Source: Thioclava indica
GTDB taxonomy: Bacteria; Pseudomonadota; Alphaproteobacteria; Rhodobacterales; Rhodobacteraceae
NCBI RefSeq assembly: GCF_000714545.1
Contig: NZ_AUNB01000001.1
Coordinates: 1-64,000 of the forward strand
Length of the DNA stretch: 64,000 nucleotides
Direction: 5' to 3'
This document shows positions 34,361-43,276 of the stretch, in pieces. The first letter of the stretch is position 1. Every line of letters starts with the position of its first letter. The notes beneath the pieces are model-generated. The model worked only from the letters and a program-made list of their open reading frames with translations, was not told where the DNA came from and did not search any database. The translations under genes and the position numbers were made by a program.

Positions 34361-35833
34361 ATGCGCGATATATGTCTGCCGTCCGCGGCGGGCTTTGCGG
34401 CTGCCACCGCAAAGCCCGCCCGGCCCCGCCATGCTGCCAAGCGGTCGGGGAGAATTCTGTCTGTGCTTAGCGGTTTCGTGATCGCGAGTTCGCTCTCTGC
34501 GTGTATGCAGAGCGAGCCCGAGGTGACGGCTGCGCGCGCCTCGACTGCGACGATTGATCTGCCGCTGGCCGATCCGGTTCCGGGCCTGTCCGCTCCCGTG
34601 CCCCGCGCCGCGCTGCCTGACAATACCCATCTGGGCCGCGATTTCATGGAGCTGAGCTTTTATCTGGAATCCGGGCGTGCCTTGCCACGCTTCACCCGCT
34701 TTGAAGGGCCGGTTTCGATCACGCTATCAGGCAATGCGCCGCCCGTGGCCAGAACCGAGTTGAGCCGTCTGGTCAGCCGTTTGCAGCGTGAAGCCGGGCT
34801 GAACGTGACGACGCAGCCGGGAAATACCAACACGATCAATGTGCAATTCGTACCCAAAGCCAAGATGCGCCACGCGGTGCCTAACGTCGCGTGTTTCGTG
34901 GCCCCCAACGTCACCGACTGGGCCGATTACCGCGCCTCGCGCGGCACCGCGCGCACCGATTGGGCGCAGTTGACCCAGCGCCAGCATGCGACCGTTTTCA
35001 TCCCCGAGCCCGCAACGCCGCAGGAAATTCGCGACTGCCTGCATGAGGAAATCAGCCAAGGGTTGGGGCCGGTCAATGACCTGTATCGTCTGCCCGACAC
35101 GGTCTGGAATGACGACAATTTCCACACGGTGCTGACGCGCTTTGACATAGCCGTACTGCGTGCAACCTATGATCCGGCGCTGCATTCCGGCATGAGCCGC
35201 CCCGAAGTGTTGGCCGCCCTGCCCGGCGTGCTGGCGCGCACCAATCCGCGCGGTGGCCAGATGCGTGGCCTGCGCGACGATCCGACGCCGCGCAGCTACG
35301 TCAAGGCGATCACCCGCGCTCTTGGGGCATCGTCAAGCGAGCGCGGTCGGCGCGCTGCCGCCACGCAAGCGACCCAGATCGCCGCTGCTCAGGGCTGGAC
35401 CGACAGCCGCGCGGCATTCGCTTGGTTCGCGCTTGGGCGGCTCAGCTTGAAAACCGATCCGCAAGCCGCGCTCCGCGCCTTTATGAAAGCTGGTGCCATT
35501 TATCGCCGCACTCCCGGTGCGGGCATTCAGGCCGCCCATGTCGATATGCAGATGGCGGCCTTCGCGCTGGCTTCGGGGCGCGCGCAGGATGCGATCCAAC
35601 TGGTGAACCGCTCGCTCTCGCCCGCGATCTCAGGGGAAAACGCCGCGCTGATGGCCACGCTTTATATGATCCGTGCCGAGGGCTACGATCAGCTTGGCAA
35701 TGCCGCCCAATCCAACCAAGCCCGTCTCGACATGGCGCAATGGGCGCGTTATGGCTTTGGCTCTGACGCGGCGGTGAAACGCCGTGCAAGCGAAGTGGCC
35801 GCGCTAGCCGATGCGGGCGCGCGCGTGAACTGA
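34361..35833 (+). CDS. DUF2927 domain lipoprotein
   Basis: A 490-residue predicted lipoprotein. The lipobox LSAC has its Cys at residue 48, preceded by the hydrophobic stretch ILSVLSGFVIASS. The DUF2927 region spans roughly residues 85-290, with paired Cys (NVACFVAP, RDCLHEE) and the motif HEEISQGLGPVNDLYRLPDTVWNDDN. The C-terminal third is Ala-rich and helical, TPR-like. The 47 residues before the lipobox are unusually long and contain a 14-bp perfect hairpin at DNA level, so the true start may be downstream (for example GTG at 34463). The function is unknown. Confidence 0.8.
   Translation: MRDICLPSAAGFAAATAKPARPRHAAKRSGRILSVLSGFVIASSLSACMQSEPEVTAARASTATIDLPLADPVPGLSAPVPRAALPDNTHLGRDFMELSFYLESGRALPRFTRFEGPVSITLSGNAPPVARTELSRLVSRLQREAGLNVTTQPGNTNTINVQFVPKAKMRHAVPNVACFVAPNVTDWADYRASRGTARTDWAQLTQRQHATVFIPEPATPQEIRDCLHEEISQGLGPVNDLYRLPDTVWNDDNFHTVLTRFDIAVLRATYDPALHSGMSRPEVLAALPGVLARTNPRGGQMRGLRDDPTPRSYVKAITRALGASSSERGRRAAATQATQIAAAQGWTDSRAAFAWFALGRLSLKTDPQAALRAFMKAGAIYRRTPGAGIQAAHVDMQMAAFALASGRAQDAIQLVNRSLSPAISGENAALMATLYMIRAEGYDQLGNAAQSNQARLDMAQWARYGFGSDAAVKRRASEVAALADAGARVN
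34387..34420. repeat. 14-bp perfect inverted repeat at the start of the DUF2927 gene
   Basis: GGCGGGCTTTGCGG (34387-34400) pairs perfectly with CCGCAAAGCCCGCC (34407-34420) across a 6-base loop. It covers codons 9-20 of the annotated frame. If translation starts downstream, it would be a leader hairpin that could control expression. Confidence 0.9.
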
Positions 35834-35868
35834 GCCGGGCCCTGCCCGCTCGATGCCGGGAGGGCGCG

Positions 35869-36036
35869 ATGTATGTTTTGGCGGGGATCGTGATTGGCGC
35901 GATCTTGGGCGATTGGCGCGCCCGCAAGCGCAATGGCAACGGGCTGGACCGCGCGCAATATGCGGCTGTGCATGCGATTGCTCTGGCGCTGGTCGGGATC
36001 TTTGTCACGATCGTCATCAACCGGATCTGGGCCTGA
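35869..36036 (+). CDS. Small two-helix membrane protein
   Basis: A 55-residue protein: MYVLAGIVIGAILGDWRARKRNG, a short polar loop, then AVHAIALALVGIFVTIVINRIWA. The two hydrophobic helices flank a basic cytoplasmic loop. A GGGAGGG site lies 5-11 bp upstream of the ATG. It sits 35 bp after the DUF2927 gene and 11 bp before the VWA gene on the same strand, so it is likely co-transcribed with both. The function is unknown. Confidence 0.7.
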   Translation: MYVLAGIVIGAILGDWRARKRNGNGLDRAQYAAVHAIALALVGIFVTIVINRIWA

Positions 36037-36047
36037 GGGGCGGGGCG

Positions 36048-37229
36048 ATGTTCCTGCCCTTCTTTCAAGCTTTGCGCAGCGGCGGTGTTCCCGTCTCTTT
36101 GCGCGAATATCTCAGCTTTCTCGAGGGGTTATCGGCGGGTCTTTGCACCTACGATATCGAGCAATTCTACTATTTCGCGCGCTGCACGATGGTCAAGGAC
36201 GAGCGCTTTCTCGACCGTTTTGACCGCGCCTTTTCCACCGCCTTCAAGGGGCTAGAGGCGATCACGCCCGATGATGTCCTGAACGCCGTCGATCTGCCCG
36301 AAGAGTGGCTGCGCCGCGAGTTGGAAAAACATCTCAGCCCCGAGGAAAAAGCCCAGATCGAGGCTTTGGGCGGCTTTGAGGCGCTGATGGAGACGCTTAA
36401 AAAGCGCCTTGAGGAACAAAAGGGCCGCCATCAGGGCGGCAACAAATGGGTCGGCACCGGGGGCACCTCGCCCTTTGGCGCCTATGGCTACAACCCCGAA
36501 GGCGTGCGGATCGGGCAGGATAAAAGCCGCCATCAGCGCGCCGTAAAGGTCTGGGACAAGCGCGAATTTCGCGATTTTGACGAAAGCGTCGAGCTGGGTA
36601 CGCGCAACATCAAGCTGGCGCTGAAACGCTTGCGGCAATGGGCGCGTCACGGGGCCGAGGACGAGCTGGATTTGCCCGGCACGATCCGTGCCTCTGCCGA
36701 GGCCGGATATATCGACGTCAAGACCCGCCCCGAGCGGCGCAATGCTGTGAAAGTCGTGCTGTTTCTCGATGTCGGCGGCTCGATGGACGCGCATGTGAAG
36801 CTGGTGGAGGAGTTGTTTTCCGCCGCACGCGCCGAGTTCAAGCATCTCGAGCACTGGTATTTCCACAACTGTCTTTATGAGGGCGTGTGGAAATCCAATG
36901 CGCGGCGCTGGGGGGAAGTGACGCCCACATGGGACGTGCTTCATCGCTACGGCCCTGATTATAAATGTATTTTCGTGGGCGATGCGTCGATGTCACCCTA
37001 CGAGATCACCCATCGCGGCGGCGCGAATGAGCATTGGAATGACGAGGCTGGCCATGTCTGGCTAAGCCGCGCGCGCGAGCAATGGCCCGATCACACATGG
37101 CTCAATCCGCTGCCCGAGCGGCAATGGGATTACACGCAATCTATTGCCCTCATCCGCGAGATTTTCGCCAACCGGATGCACCCGCTGACCCTTGAGGGCA
37201 TCACGGCCGCGATGAAGGAGCTGGGATGA
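36048..37229 (+). CDS. CoxE-like VWA domain protein
   Basis: A 393-residue protein of the CoxE-like family. The N-terminal part (LPFFQALRSGGVPVSLREYLSFLEGL) and the linker with a Gly-rich WVGTGGTSPFGAYGYNPEG are typical. The VWA domain has the metal site D241-V-G-G-S245 and the later FVGDASMSPYEI. Such proteins usually work with a MoxR AAA+ ATPase in metalloenzyme maturation, but none is encoded nearby. It overlaps the next gene by ATGA. Confidence 0.9.
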   Translation: MFLPFFQALRSGGVPVSLREYLSFLEGLSAGLCTYDIEQFYYFARCTMVKDERFLDRFDRAFSTAFKGLEAITPDDVLNAVDLPEEWLRRELEKHLSPEEKAQIEALGGFEALMETLKKRLEEQKGRHQGGNKWVGTGGTSPFGAYGYNPEGVRIGQDKSRHQRAVKVWDKREFRDFDESVELGTRNIKLALKRLRQWARHGAEDELDLPGTIRASAEAGYIDVKTRPERRNAVKVVLFLDVGGSMDAHVKLVEELFSAARAEFKHLEHWYFHNCLYEGVWKSNARRWGEVTPTWDVLHRYGPDYKCIFVGDASMSPYEITHRGGANEHWNDEAGHVWLSRAREQWPDHTWLNPLPERQWDYTQSIALIREIFANRMHPLTLEGITAAMKELG

Positions 37230-37600
37230 CCAAGCTGCGCTATCTTTGGGCGCATCACCGGATTGCCTCGATCGGGTTTACGGTGGCGCTGATCGCGGCG
37301 CTGTTCTTTTCCGTCAGCTTCGTGCGCCGCGCGATCTATTGGTCCGACTCCGCCCATCACCGCCAAATCCCCGAACCCTGGATGACACCGGGCTATATTG
37401 CGCGCAGCTGGCATCTGCCGATCCCCGAGGTCGAGGCGATTTTGCGCATTGAAAACAGCCGCGCTCTGGTTGGCTCTGGCCGCCCGACCCTTGATCGCAT
37501 CGCCACAGCCACCAACCAATCCGTTGAGGCACTTCTTGACCGCCTCGCCGCCGGGCTGCCCGCAGCCACAGCGCCACAAGACGCAGACGCGCCCCAATGA
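37226..37600 (+). CDS. Membrane-anchored conserved protein, unknown function
   Basis: A 124-residue protein with one N-terminal membrane helix (IGFTVALIAALFFSVSFVRRAIYW) and an exported or cytoplasmic domain. The domain contains PWMTPGYIARSWHLPIPEVEAILRI, which resembles a small helix-turn-helix or LysM-like helical unit. I do not recognise the family. It overlaps the VWA gene upstream and dedA downstream by ATGA, so the three are translationally coupled. Confidence 0.72.
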   Translation: MTKLRYLWAHHRIASIGFTVALIAALFFSVSFVRRAIYWSDSAHHRQIPEPWMTPGYIARSWHLPIPEVEAILRIENSRALVGSGRPTLDRIATATNQSVEALLDRLAAGLPAATAPQDADAPQ

Positions 37601-38202
37601 CGCTGGGCGATCTTAGCGACTGGTTGCTCTCGCTTGTTCCGGTCTATGGGCCTTGGCTGCTGGGGGTGACCACCTTTCTGTCCTGCCTCGCGCTCCCTGT
37701 GCCCTCGTCGCTGATGATGATTGCAAGCGGGGCCTTCGTGGCCTCGGGCGATTTGTCGCTGCTGACGGTGATGGGGGCCGCCTATAGCGGCGCAGTGCTG
37801 GGCGATCAGGTCGGCTTCACCTTGGGCCAGCGCGCCGAACGCTTTTTGCCCCATCCCAACAGCAAACGCGGCGCACTGGTGGCCAAGGCAATGGCGGCCC
37901 TGCGCAAACGCGGCGCGGTGACGGTGTTTTTCTCGCGCTGGCTGTTTTCGGCGCTGGGGCCATGGGTGAACTTGGCCGCCGGGGCGTCCGGGTTTCGCCG
38001 TCGCCGCTTTACGCTGGCCGATCTGGCCGGCGAAGCGGTTTGGGTCACGCTCTATGTCGGGCTGGGCATCACCTTTGGCGCAAATCTGGATGCTGCGGCC
38101 CAGCTTGCGGGCAACGCGTTGGGTCTGATGGCGGCAGGCGCTGCGGCGCTGGCATTTGGCTGGTGGCTTTGGAACGCTGCGCGCGCCGCCCCCAAAGCTT
38201 GA
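37597..38202 (+). CDS. DedA/VTT family membrane protein
   Basis: A 201-residue membrane protein of the DedA superfamily. SCLALPVPSSLMMIASGAFVASG, GAVLGDQVGFTLGQRAERFL and VTVFFSRWLFSALGPWVNLAAG carry the acidic and Arg residues conserved in the family. Some members translocate undecaprenyl phosphate or phospholipids; others affect proton balance. The last gene of the coupled VWA set, so a joint envelope role is possible. Confidence 0.87.
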   Translation: MTLGDLSDWLLSLVPVYGPWLLGVTTFLSCLALPVPSSLMMIASGAFVASGDLSLLTVMGAAYSGAVLGDQVGFTLGQRAERFLPHPNSKRGALVAKAMAALRKRGAVTVFFSRWLFSALGPWVNLAAGASGFRRRRFTLADLAGEAVWVTLYVGLGITFGANLDAAAQLAGNALGLMAAGAAALAFGWWLWNAARAAPKA

Positions 38203-38233
38203 TCACGCCCGCGCGAGGAACCATATCTAACCC

Positions 38234-38926
38234 ATGATCCGCTTTCTCCCCCTTCTGCTGCTTGCGCTTTACGGCTTTGCGATGTGGCATTTCTCAAGCT
38301 GGCAACTCAAACGCCAGCTTGATGCCAATTCACGCCGTTTGCGCGACACGCGGCTCGCACCGCTGCTGGACCGGCTCGCCGCAGCACTTGAGGTGGCGGA
38401 AGTTCCCGTGCATGTCTATCAGGTCGAGCCCGTGAACGGGCTGGCCGCGCCCGACGGGCGGGTGTTCATCACCGAAGGCTTCATGGCGAAATACCGCGCC
38501 GGAGAGGTCACGGCCGAAGAGATCACCTCGGTCGTCGCGCATGAGCTGGGCCATGTCGCCTTGGGCCATTCGCGCCGCAGGATGATAGATTTTTCAGGCC
38601 AGAATGCGCTGCGGGCAGTGTTGATGACGGTACTGGGGCGGATGATCCCGTTTTTAGGCGTCTGGATCGCGAACCTGATCACGACCGCCTTGGCCGCGCG
38701 CCTGAGCCAGCGCGACGAGTTCGAGGCCGATGAATTCGCCTCAGCCCTGCTGATCAAGGCGGGTATCGGAACGCAGCCCCAGATCTCGCTGTTTCACAAG
38801 CTCGACGCGCTGACGAAAAACGCAGGCGCAGGCGTTCCGGCGTGGCTGCTGACCCATCCCAAAACCCAGAAACGCGTCGCCGCAATCGAGGCCAATTCCG
38901 CACGCTGGATGGCTCCAAAACGCTGA
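38234..38926 (+). CDS. M48 family membrane metallopeptidase
   Basis: A 230-residue zinc protease with an N-terminal membrane anchor (FLPLLLLALYGFAMWHF). HELGH is at 103-107, and DEFEADEFA supplies the third ligand Glu. A second hydrophobic stretch lies between them (VLMTVLGRMIPFLGVWIANLITTALAA), as in HtpX-type enzymes. It is shorter than HtpX. A membrane quality-control role is plausible. Confidence 0.88.
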   Translation: MIRFLPLLLLALYGFAMWHFSSWQLKRQLDANSRRLRDTRLAPLLDRLAAALEVAEVPVHVYQVEPVNGLAAPDGRVFITEGFMAKYRAGEVTAEEITSVVAHELGHVALGHSRRRMIDFSGQNALRAVLMTVLGRMIPFLGVWIANLITTALAARLSQRDEFEADEFASALLIKAGIGTQPQISLFHKLDALTKNAGAGVPAWLLTHPKTQKRVAAIEANSARWMAPKR

Positions 38927-38970
38927 ATTTCCTTACTTTCGCCGCGCTTGCCCGCTAATCTGGCACCAAG

Positions 38971-40263
38971 ATGAGGGCAGATATGCAAGATCACGGCTCC
39001 GATCAGGTGCGCAAACGCCGGGTGTTCTACATCCCCGGCTATGACCCGATTCACCCCCGCCGCTACCGCGAGCTTTATCGCAAAGAGGGCGCGGCGCAGG
39101 CTGCGATCTCTGGCTATGACATCGCACTCTCGCCCAAGTCATCGGGCGGGCCCTATGGCTGGCATGTCAGTTCAACGCAAGATGGCGCAGCGGTCGAGGC
39201 CGATATCGAGGTGCTTGTCTGGTCCGATATCGTGCGCGATTCGATGGGCAAATCCATCGCTGCGACCTATGGCCAACTGATCCAGACCGCCACGACCTAT
39301 ATCTTTTCCGGCGCGCTGTTTGGCCTGATGCGGCTGCGCAAGGGGCCGGTGATTGCCGCGCTCTATCCGATCTTCGCACTGATCCTGCAGGCGCTGATCG
39401 GCATCGGAACTGGATTAGCTATATCCGCTATCCTTTGGAAAATACTACCAGATTCCACACCCATCTGGACCATTTCCACCGCCCTCACCGCCGCGACCCT
39501 CGCGCTCACCCTGCGGTGGTTTCGCAAATATGACGGCAAGTTTTTCGCCTATTACCTGATGCATGACTACGCGTTCACCGCGCGCCGGGGGGGCGCCAAC
39601 CCGCCCGAACTCGAAGCCCGGATGGCCGCGTTCGCCACCCGCATCGAACACGCTATGACCGAGGATTGGGACGAGGTTCTGGTCGTCGGGCACAGCTCGG
39701 GCACGCATCTGGCGGTTTCAATCCTCGCCGATCTAATCCGCGAAAACCGCCTGCCCCCTTCGCTCTTGGGAAAATATCCCGGGGGAGAATTGGCCGCAGG
39801 CCAAGGGGGGGCAGCGCCCCCCGTTTTGTCCTTCCTCTCGCTTGGCCAAGTCGTGCCGATGGTCAGCTACCTACCCCGCGCCACACGCCTGCGCGCCGAT
39901 CTCGCCTATCTTTCCACCCGCCCCGAGCTTTTCTGGCTCGACGTGACCGCGCCCGGCGATGGTTGCGCGTTTGCGCTCTGTGATCCGGTGGCGGTATCGG
40001 GCGTGGCGCCTGCGGGACAAATCCACCCGCTGGTGATCTCGGCAGCCTTCACGCAAACCCTTTCGCCCGCGCGGTGGCGCGAATTGCGTTGGCGCTTTTT
40101 CCGGCTGCATTTTCAATATCTTTGCGCCTTTGATCGCCCCGGTGATTACGACTATTTCCGCCTTACCGCCGGGCCGCAAACGTTGGGCGCGCGCTTTGCC
40201 GGACGGGCTGCGTCGAAAAGCGTAATTACAACGCGCGCAAACCGCTTTACCAACACCACATGA
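38971..40263 (+). CDS. Membrane-associated alpha/beta hydrolase-like protein with in-frame repeat insertion
   Basis: A 430-residue protein. The N-terminal VFYIPGYDPIHPRRYRELY is the first hydrolase strand. Two or three membrane segments lie at about 115-185, and the nucleophile elbow G240-H-S-S-G244 (Ser242) follows. FSLGQVVPMVSYLP and LDVTAPGDGCAFALCDP are later conserved-looking parts. Residues about 263-284 (including GKYPGGELAAGQGGAAPP) are encoded by a dispersed palindromic repeat, so this loop is an insertion. The reading frame stays open. An alternative ATG is at 38983. It overlaps the P450 gene by ATGA, suggesting linked reactions on an ester or lipid substrate. Confidence 0.8.
   Translation: MRADMQDHGSDQVRKRRVFYIPGYDPIHPRRYRELYRKEGAAQAAISGYDIALSPKSSGGPYGWHVSSTQDGAAVEADIEVLVWSDIVRDSMGKSIAATYGQLIQTATTYIFSGALFGLMRLRKGPVIAALYPIFALILQALIGIGTGLAISAILWKILPDSTPIWTISTALTAATLALTLRWFRKYDGKFFAYYLMHDYAFTARRGGANPPELEARMAAFATRIEHAMTEDWDEVLVVGHSSGTHLAVSILADLIRENRLPPSLLGKYPGGELAAGQGGAAPPVLSFLSLGQVVPMVSYLPRATRLRADLAYLSTRPELFWLDVTAPGDGCAFALCDPVAVSGVAPAGQIHPLVISAAFTQTLSPARWRELRWRFFRLHFQYLCAFDRPGDYDYFRLTAGPQTLGARFAGRAASKSVITTRANRFTNTT
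39754..39822 (+). repeat. Dispersed palindromic repeat, copy 2, inside a coding gene
   Basis: Same order as copy 1: CCCCCTTCGCTCTTG, AAAATATCCCGGGGGA, middle stem TTGGCC-GCA-GGCCAA, GGGGGGC-AGC-GCCCCCC. The hydrolase frame reads through it without a stop. Confidence 0.88.
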
Positions 40264-41624
40264 GCCTGCCGCCCAAACCCACGCCCCGCCCTGATCGCGT
40301 CTCGCTTTGGCGCTATTTCCGGCTGTTCAAATCCGACATTCTCTCGGCGCAGCCTGCGCGGCTTTACCGCGCGTGGATGGCCGAGTTTCGCACGCCGTTT
40401 TTCCGCTCGTATCTGTGCAACGATCCCGAACTGGTCGATCTTGTGCTCAAGGAACGCCCGATGGATTTCCCGAAATCCGACCGCGTGCGCGAGGGGTTAA
40501 AGCCGCTGTTGCGCGACAGCGTATTCATCACCAATGGCGATCAATGGCTGGCCCAACGTCGCATCATTGATCCCGCATTCGAGGGCGGCAAGCTGCGCGA
40601 GACCTTCCCGGCAATGTGGGATGCGGGTGTGGCCTGCGTGGATCGGATGCGCGTGAACATTGGCGCGCAAGAGATTGATATCGAAACGGAAACCTCCCAC
40701 GCCGCCGCTGATATCATCTTTCGCACGCTATTTTCGATCCCGATTGAGGATGCAACCGCGAGTGCCGTTTTTGCCGAATTCAAATCCCATCAACGGGCCT
40801 CGCCTGTGGTCAACTTGGGCGCGCTGCTGCCGCTGCCACGCTGGTTTCCGCGCTTTCATTCCCGCCAGACGAAACGCACCGCCCGCCGTATCCGCGCGTT
40901 AATCGAAAGCCTGACGACGCAGCGCGCCGCGCAGATCGCGCAAGGCACGGCCCCCGACGATCTGGCCACCAAAATCATGACCACGCCCGACCCCGAAACG
41001 GGCAAAACCTTTGACACCGCCGAAATGGTCGATCAGGTCGCGATCTTTTTTCTCGCCGGGCATGAAACCTCGGCCTCGGCGCTGGCGTGGTCGCTGTATT
41101 TGCTCGCCACTAACCCCGATTGGCAAGACCGGATCGCGGCCGAGGCCGAAACGGTTCTGGCCGATGAAATCCATTATTTTTCAATCCTCAACAAGCTAAA
41201 GCTTAGCCGGGCCGTGTTTCGCGAGACGATGCGGCTTTACCCCCCCGTGCCGATGTTCGTGCGCGAGTCGAAATGCCCCGAGACCTTTCGCAATCGCCCC
41301 ATCAAGCCGGGCTCACAGGTGGTGATCAGCCCGTGGCATCTGCACCGCCACGAACGGATCTGGGACAATCCCGACGGCTTTGATCCCGCGCGCTGGGACA
41401 CGCCCAATGGCAAAAATGGGCAGCGCTGCGCCTATATCCCGTTCTCGACCGGCGCGCGGGCCTGCCCCGGCGCGGGCTTTGCGATGGCCGAGGGGCCGTT
41501 GCTGCTGTCCATGATCGTGCGCGCGTTCCGCATAACCCCCGTGACCGGACGCAAGCCGGTGCCGGTCGCCCATCTCACCGTGCGCGGGCGTGACGGGATT
41601 TGGTTGCGCCTTGAGGCGCGCTAG
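40260..41624 (+). CDS. Cytochrome P450
   Basis: A 454-residue P450. The I-helix oxygen-binding segment LAGHETSAS, the K-helix ETMR (ExxR) and the heme-ligand loop FSTGARACPGAG with Cys402 are all present. There is no membrane anchor, so it needs separate ferredoxin and reductase partners, none of which are adjacent. The start overlaps the stop of the serine-hydrolase gene (ATGA). The combination suggests hydroxylation of an acyl or ester compound, but the substrate is not predictable. Confidence 0.94.
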   Translation: MSLPPKPTPRPDRVSLWRYFRLFKSDILSAQPARLYRAWMAEFRTPFFRSYLCNDPELVDLVLKERPMDFPKSDRVREGLKPLLRDSVFITNGDQWLAQRRIIDPAFEGGKLRETFPAMWDAGVACVDRMRVNIGAQEIDIETETSHAAADIIFRTLFSIPIEDATASAVFAEFKSHQRASPVVNLGALLPLPRWFPRFHSRQTKRTARRIRALIESLTTQRAAQIAQGTAPDDLATKIMTTPDPETGKTFDTAEMVDQVAIFFLAGHETSASALAWSLYLLATNPDWQDRIAAEAETVLADEIHYFSILNKLKLSRAVFRETMRLYPPVPMFVRESKCPETFRNRPIKPGSQVVISPWHLHRHERIWDNPDGFDPARWDTPNGKNGQRCAYIPFSTGARACPGAGFAMAEGPLLLSMIVRAFRITPVTGRKPVPVAHLTVRGRDGIWLRLEAR

Positions 41625-41643
41625 CCGTTCGAAATAACCGCGC

Positions 41644-42144
41644 TCAGGCGCGTTTTGCCAAGCGTTCTTCAAGCACATCAAACGGCACGCCGGGTTCGTC
41701 CTTGGCACAGCGGATCACGAGGCTGGTTTTGACCGAAGCCACGTTTTCCGCCGCCGTCAACTGCCCCGTCAGAAAGGTCTGGAAACTCGACAGATCGGGG
41801 GCGACGCATTTCAGAACAAAGTCGATCTCGCCGTTAAGCATGTGGCATTCGCGCACAAGCGGCCAGTCGCGGCAACGGCCTTCAAACGCCGACAAATCGC
41901 TTTCGGCCTGACTTTGCAGCCGCACCATCGCAAAGACCTGCACCTCAAAGCCCAGCTCGCGCGGATTCACATCGGCATGGTAGCCCTGAATATAGCCCGC
42001 CTCTTCCAGCGTGCGCACCCGACGCAGACAGGGCGGCGCGGAAATCCCGACGCGCCTGGCCAGTTCCACATTGGTCATGCGACCATCGCCCTGCAGCTCG
42101 GCCAAGATCTTGCGGTCGATATCGTCGAGCCGGGTAGTGGGCAT
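41644..42144 (-). CDS. Lrp/AsnC family transcriptional regulator
   Basis: A 166-residue regulator. An N-terminal helix-turn-helix ([38 protein letters not shown], about 7-44) is followed by the RAM ligand-binding domain (about 65-150). Such proteins sense amino acids or related effectors. It is divergent from trxB and convergent with the P450 gene, so trxB or its own gene may be a target; no operator is identified. Confidence 0.92.
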   Translation of the reverse strand: MPTTRLDDIDRKILAELQGDGRMTNVELARRVGISAPPCLRRVRTLEEAGYIQGYHADVNPRELGFEVQVFAMVRLQSQAESDLSAFEGRCRDWPLVRECHMLNGEIDFVLKCVAPDLSSFQTFLTGQLTAAENVASVKTSLVIRCAKDEPGVPFDVLEERLAKRA

Positions 42145-42310
42145 TTTGAAACAATCCTTCGTCGCTTGTTGCGGAACTTACCTGCGAGGGCGAACATGCG
42201 CAATAAAATTTCGCGCCGCCAAGAGCAAGGGCAATTCGTCACGCATGGCAGGGCTTTTCGCCGCGTCTTTCGCGCTCTATATCCAATCAACAACTATGAT
42301 GGAGGCCGCG

Positions 42311-43261
42311 ATGGGCGAGACGAAAAAAACCAAGGTTCTGATCATCGGCTCGGGGCCTGCGGGCTATACGGCGGCGGTCTATGCCGCACGCGCGATGCTG
42401 GAGCCGGTGCTGGTTCAGGGGATTCAGCCCGGCGGGCAGTTGACCATCACCACCGAGGTCGAAAACTGGCCCGGCGAGACGGAAATCCAAGGCCCCGATC
42501 TGATGGTGAAAATGGAATCCCACGCCAAAGCGATGGGGGCCGAGGTGATCACCGATATCATCACCGATCTGGACCTGTCCAAGCGCCCCTTCATCGCCCA
42601 AAGCGATTCGGGCACGGTGTATGAGGCGGCTGCCGTGATTCTCGCCACCGGGGCGCAGGCGAGATGGCTCGATCTGCCCTCGGAAGAGAAGTTCAAGGGC
42701 TTTGGCGTGTCGGCCTGTGCGACCTGCGACGGGTTTTTCTATCGCGGCAAAGAGGTCGTGGTGATCGGTGGCGGCAACACAGCCGTCGAAGAGGCGCTGT
42801 TCCTGACCAATTTCGCCTCGAAGGTGACGCTGATCCACCGCCGCGACACGCTGCGCTCGGAAAAGATCCTGCAAGAGCGCCTGTTCAAGAACCCCAAGAT
42901 CGAAGTGCTGTGGAACCACGCCGTCGAGGAGGTTCTGGGCGATGAGAACCCGCTGGGCGTGACCGGCGTTCGGGTGAAATCCACCGTGGATGGTGCGGAA
43001 AAGGTCGTGCCCTGTGACGGGTTTTTCGTGGCAATCGGCCATGCGCCCTCGTCCGAACTGGTTACCGAGCAGCTGAAACTGCATTCGGGCGGCTATGTCT
43101 GGGTTGATCCCGGCTCGACGCGCACCTCGGTTGAAGGCGTGTTTGCTGCGGGCGATCTGACCGATCACACCTATCGCCAAGCTGTCACCAGTGCCGGGAT
43201 GGGCTGCATGGCAGCACTAGACGCCGAGAAATGGCTGGCCGAGCAGGGCGAAGCGGAATAG
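42311..43261 (+). CDS. trxB: Thioredoxin-disulfide reductase
   Basis: A 316-residue flavoenzyme that reduces thioredoxin with NADPH. FAD-binding GSGPAG (13-18), the redox-active Cys136-A-T-Cys139, NADPH-binding [14 protein letters not shown] and C-terminal [29 protein letters not shown] are all present. A GGAGG site 6-10 bp upstream supports the ATG at 42311; the ATGs at 42296 and 42299 are alternatives. The following L,D-transpeptidase is 15 bp downstream. Confidence 0.96.
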   Translation: MGETKKTKVLIIGSGPAGYTAAVYAARAMLEPVLVQGIQPGGQLTITTEVENWPGETEIQGPDLMVKMESHAKAMGAEVITDIITDLDLSKRPFIAQSDSGTVYEAAAVILATGAQARWLDLPSEEKFKGFGVSACATCDGFFYRGKEVVVIGGGNTAVEEALFLTNFASKVTLIHRRDTLRSEKILQERLFKNPKIEVLWNHAVEEVLGDENPLGVTGVRVKSTVDGAEKVVPCDGFFVAIGHAPSSELVTEQLKLHSGGYVWVDPGSTRTSVEGVFAAGDLTDHTYRQAVTSAGMGCMAALDAEKWLAEQGEAE

Positions 43262-43276
43262 TCCGAGACCGCGCAG

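Noticed and set aside
39754-39822. Intragenic terminator in the hydrolase gene
   Set aside because: The hairpins have no T-run and the same block occurs elsewhere as a repeat; read-through to the overlapping P450 is needed.
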